From Syntrophomonadaceae bacterium (GTDB taxonomy: Bacteria > Bacillota > Syntrophomonadia > Syntrophomonadales > Syntrophomonadaceae): a stretch of 13,511 nt of DNA. The position numbers and the translations under genes were made by a program. The stretch is taken from assembly GCA_012522705.1 (NCBI GenBank), contig JAAYJY010000051.1, positions 1 through 13,511 of the forward strand. Direction: 5' to 3'. A model generated the notes under the pieces. The model was not told the origin of the DNA. It saw only the letters and a list, made by a program, of their open reading frames with translations, and made no database searches. Below are positions 12,549 to 13,511 of the stretch, piece after piece (positions within the stretch are counted from its first letter, which is position 1; each line of letters starts with the position of its first letter).

Positions 12549-13511
12549 TTAAAGCCGGTTATTGCGCGAAGAATAGTCCCTTTTGCCAAAAATTATGGGG
12601 GCTGCCCGGAGAAGATCCTCGTTGGATTTGGTTTTCTTCATTGAATCTATCATCATCTGCATGGTCTCCACAGAGTTGTACTCACTGAAGGCATTGCGGA
12701 GATTCCACATCAAATCCATTTCCTCCGCATTGAAGAGGAGCTCTTCCTTGCGGGTACCAGAACGTTTGAGGTCAATGGCTGGGAATATCCTCCGCTCTGA
12801 CAATTTCCGATCCAACACCAATTCCATATTGCCGGTACCCTTGAACTCTTCAAAGATCACTTCGTCCATGCGCGACCCAGTCTCAACCAAGGCAGTGGCA
12901 ATTATGGTCAAACTCCCACCTTCCTCGATATTACGGGCCGAACCGAAGAACCTTTTTGGTTTGACCAGGGAAGTCGGGTCTATACCGCCTGATAATGTCC
13001 GCCCACTGGGAGGGACCACCAAGTTATGGGCTCTGGCCAGACGGGTAATGCTATCCAGGAGAATAACTACGTCCCGCTTGTGTTCAACCAGTCTTTTTGC
13101 CCTTTCCAAAACCATCTCCGATATTTTCACATGATTCTCCGGTGGTTCATCAAAGGTCGACGCGACAACTTCAGCAGTTGTGGACCGCTGCATGTCTGTG
13201 ACCTCTTCCGGGCGTTCATCAATCAACAGGATGATGACCTCGACCTCAGGGTGATTGTTTGTAATGCCTTGGGCCATCTTCTGCAAGAGCATGGTTTTGC
13301 CAGCTTTAGGCGGCGCTACGATCAATCCACGTTGTCCTTTACCTATGGGCGCTACCAGATCGATTAAACGAGTGGCTAATTCCCGGGATTCAGTCGCCAA
13401 GTTCAAGCTTTCCGTCGGATACAACGGAGTTAACGCATCGAAATGAATGCGTTTCACTGCTTCAGCGGGCGGGAAACCATTGACATCCTCGACTTTGAGC
13501 AGAGCGAAGAA
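12549..13511 (-). CDS. rho: Transcription termination factor Rho, C-terminal part (5' end outside window)
   Basis: The last 320 residues of Rho, in frame to the window edge (begins FFALLKVEDVNG). The end of the RNA-binding domain and the whole RecA-type ATPase are present: FDALTPLYPTE, Walker A VAPPKAGKT (about 65-73), the DERPEEVTDMQR segment, Walker B DVVILLDSITRLARAHN, the Q-loop region RTLSGGID and GSARNIEEGGSL after it. The hexamer moves along untranslated RNA and ends transcription. The catalytic core shows no gap or substitution that I can see. In many Bacillota rho is followed directly by rpmE; here a peptidase, a radical SAM gene and an exoribonuclease gene lie in between. Stop is TAA. 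Confidence 0.97.
   Translation of the reverse strand, partial: FFALLKVEDVNGFPPAEAVKRIHFDALTPLYPTESLNLATESRELATRLIDLVAPIGKGQRGLIVAPPKAGKTMLLQKMAQGITNNHPEVEVIILLIDERPEEVTDMQRSTTAEVVASTFDEPPENHVKISEMVLERAKRLVEHKRDVVILLDSITRLARAHNLVVPPSGRTLSGGIDPTSLVKPKRFFGSARNIEEGGSLTIIATALVETGSRMDEVIFEEFKGTGNMELVLDRKLSERRIFPAIDLKRSGTRKEELLFNAEEMDLMWNLRNAFSEYNSVETMQMMIDSMKKTKSNEDLLRAAPIIFGKRDYSSRNNRL

Overview
This is a conserved housekeeping segment from a member of the Bacillota, most likely a Clostridia-type anaerobe such as the Syntrophomonadales or Peptococcia. That placement is an inference from gene order (rho, rpmE, prfA, prmC, sua5, ywlE, rpiB, glyA, comEB, atp operon), strong GGAGG-type ribosome binding sites and family resemblance. 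No 16S or other marker is present. Every recognised gene lies on the minus strand, so the window reads right to left in transcription order. I see no mobile element, CRISPR array, rRNA or tRNA, and no gene-free stretch longer than about 270 bases.

In transcription order: (1) Rho (5' end cut by the window edge) and a secreted LysM/M23 peptidase, closed by a clear intrinsic terminator at 11581-11604. (2) An uncharacterised radical SAM protein and a YhaM-like OB-fold/HD 3'-5' exoribonuclease. (3) rpmE (ribosomal protein bL31) as an apparent one-gene unit, with a TTGTTT-17-TATAAT promoter at 9114-9142 and a terminator at 8793-8818. (4) A tight run: yqhQ-like DUF1385 membrane protein, prfA (RF1), prmC (methylates RF1), sua5/ywlC (tRNA t6A synthesis), ywlE (arginine/tyrosine phosphatase), a merged rpiB-glyA frame, comEB (dCMP deaminase) and a MazG-like pyrophosphohydrolase. 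(5) The start of the ATP synthase operon: atpZ, atpB, atpE and the first 31 codons of a probable atpF.

The genes share broad themes. Translation and its fidelity: bL31, RF1, PrmC, Sua5. One-carbon and pyrimidine supply: GlyA, ComEB, MazG. RNA turnover: Rho, YhaM. Energy: F-type ATPase.

The strongest oddities cluster at 3.9-4.8 kb. rpiB and glyA have lost the stop codon between them and form one continuous frame. The N-terminal 17 codons of that RpiB, including its Asp-His motif, are cut off by an in-frame TAG. The preceding gene, ywlE, has no ATG, GTG or TTG that keeps its catalytic Cys and seems to start at CTG. In addition, Sua5 lacks the usual KYRHY-type linker motif. TAG is an ordinary stop here, ending five genes in the window with RF1 also present, so recoding of the rpiB TAG is unlikely. 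I found no convincing wholly new multi-gene system. The radical SAM protein is the main gene of unknown function.
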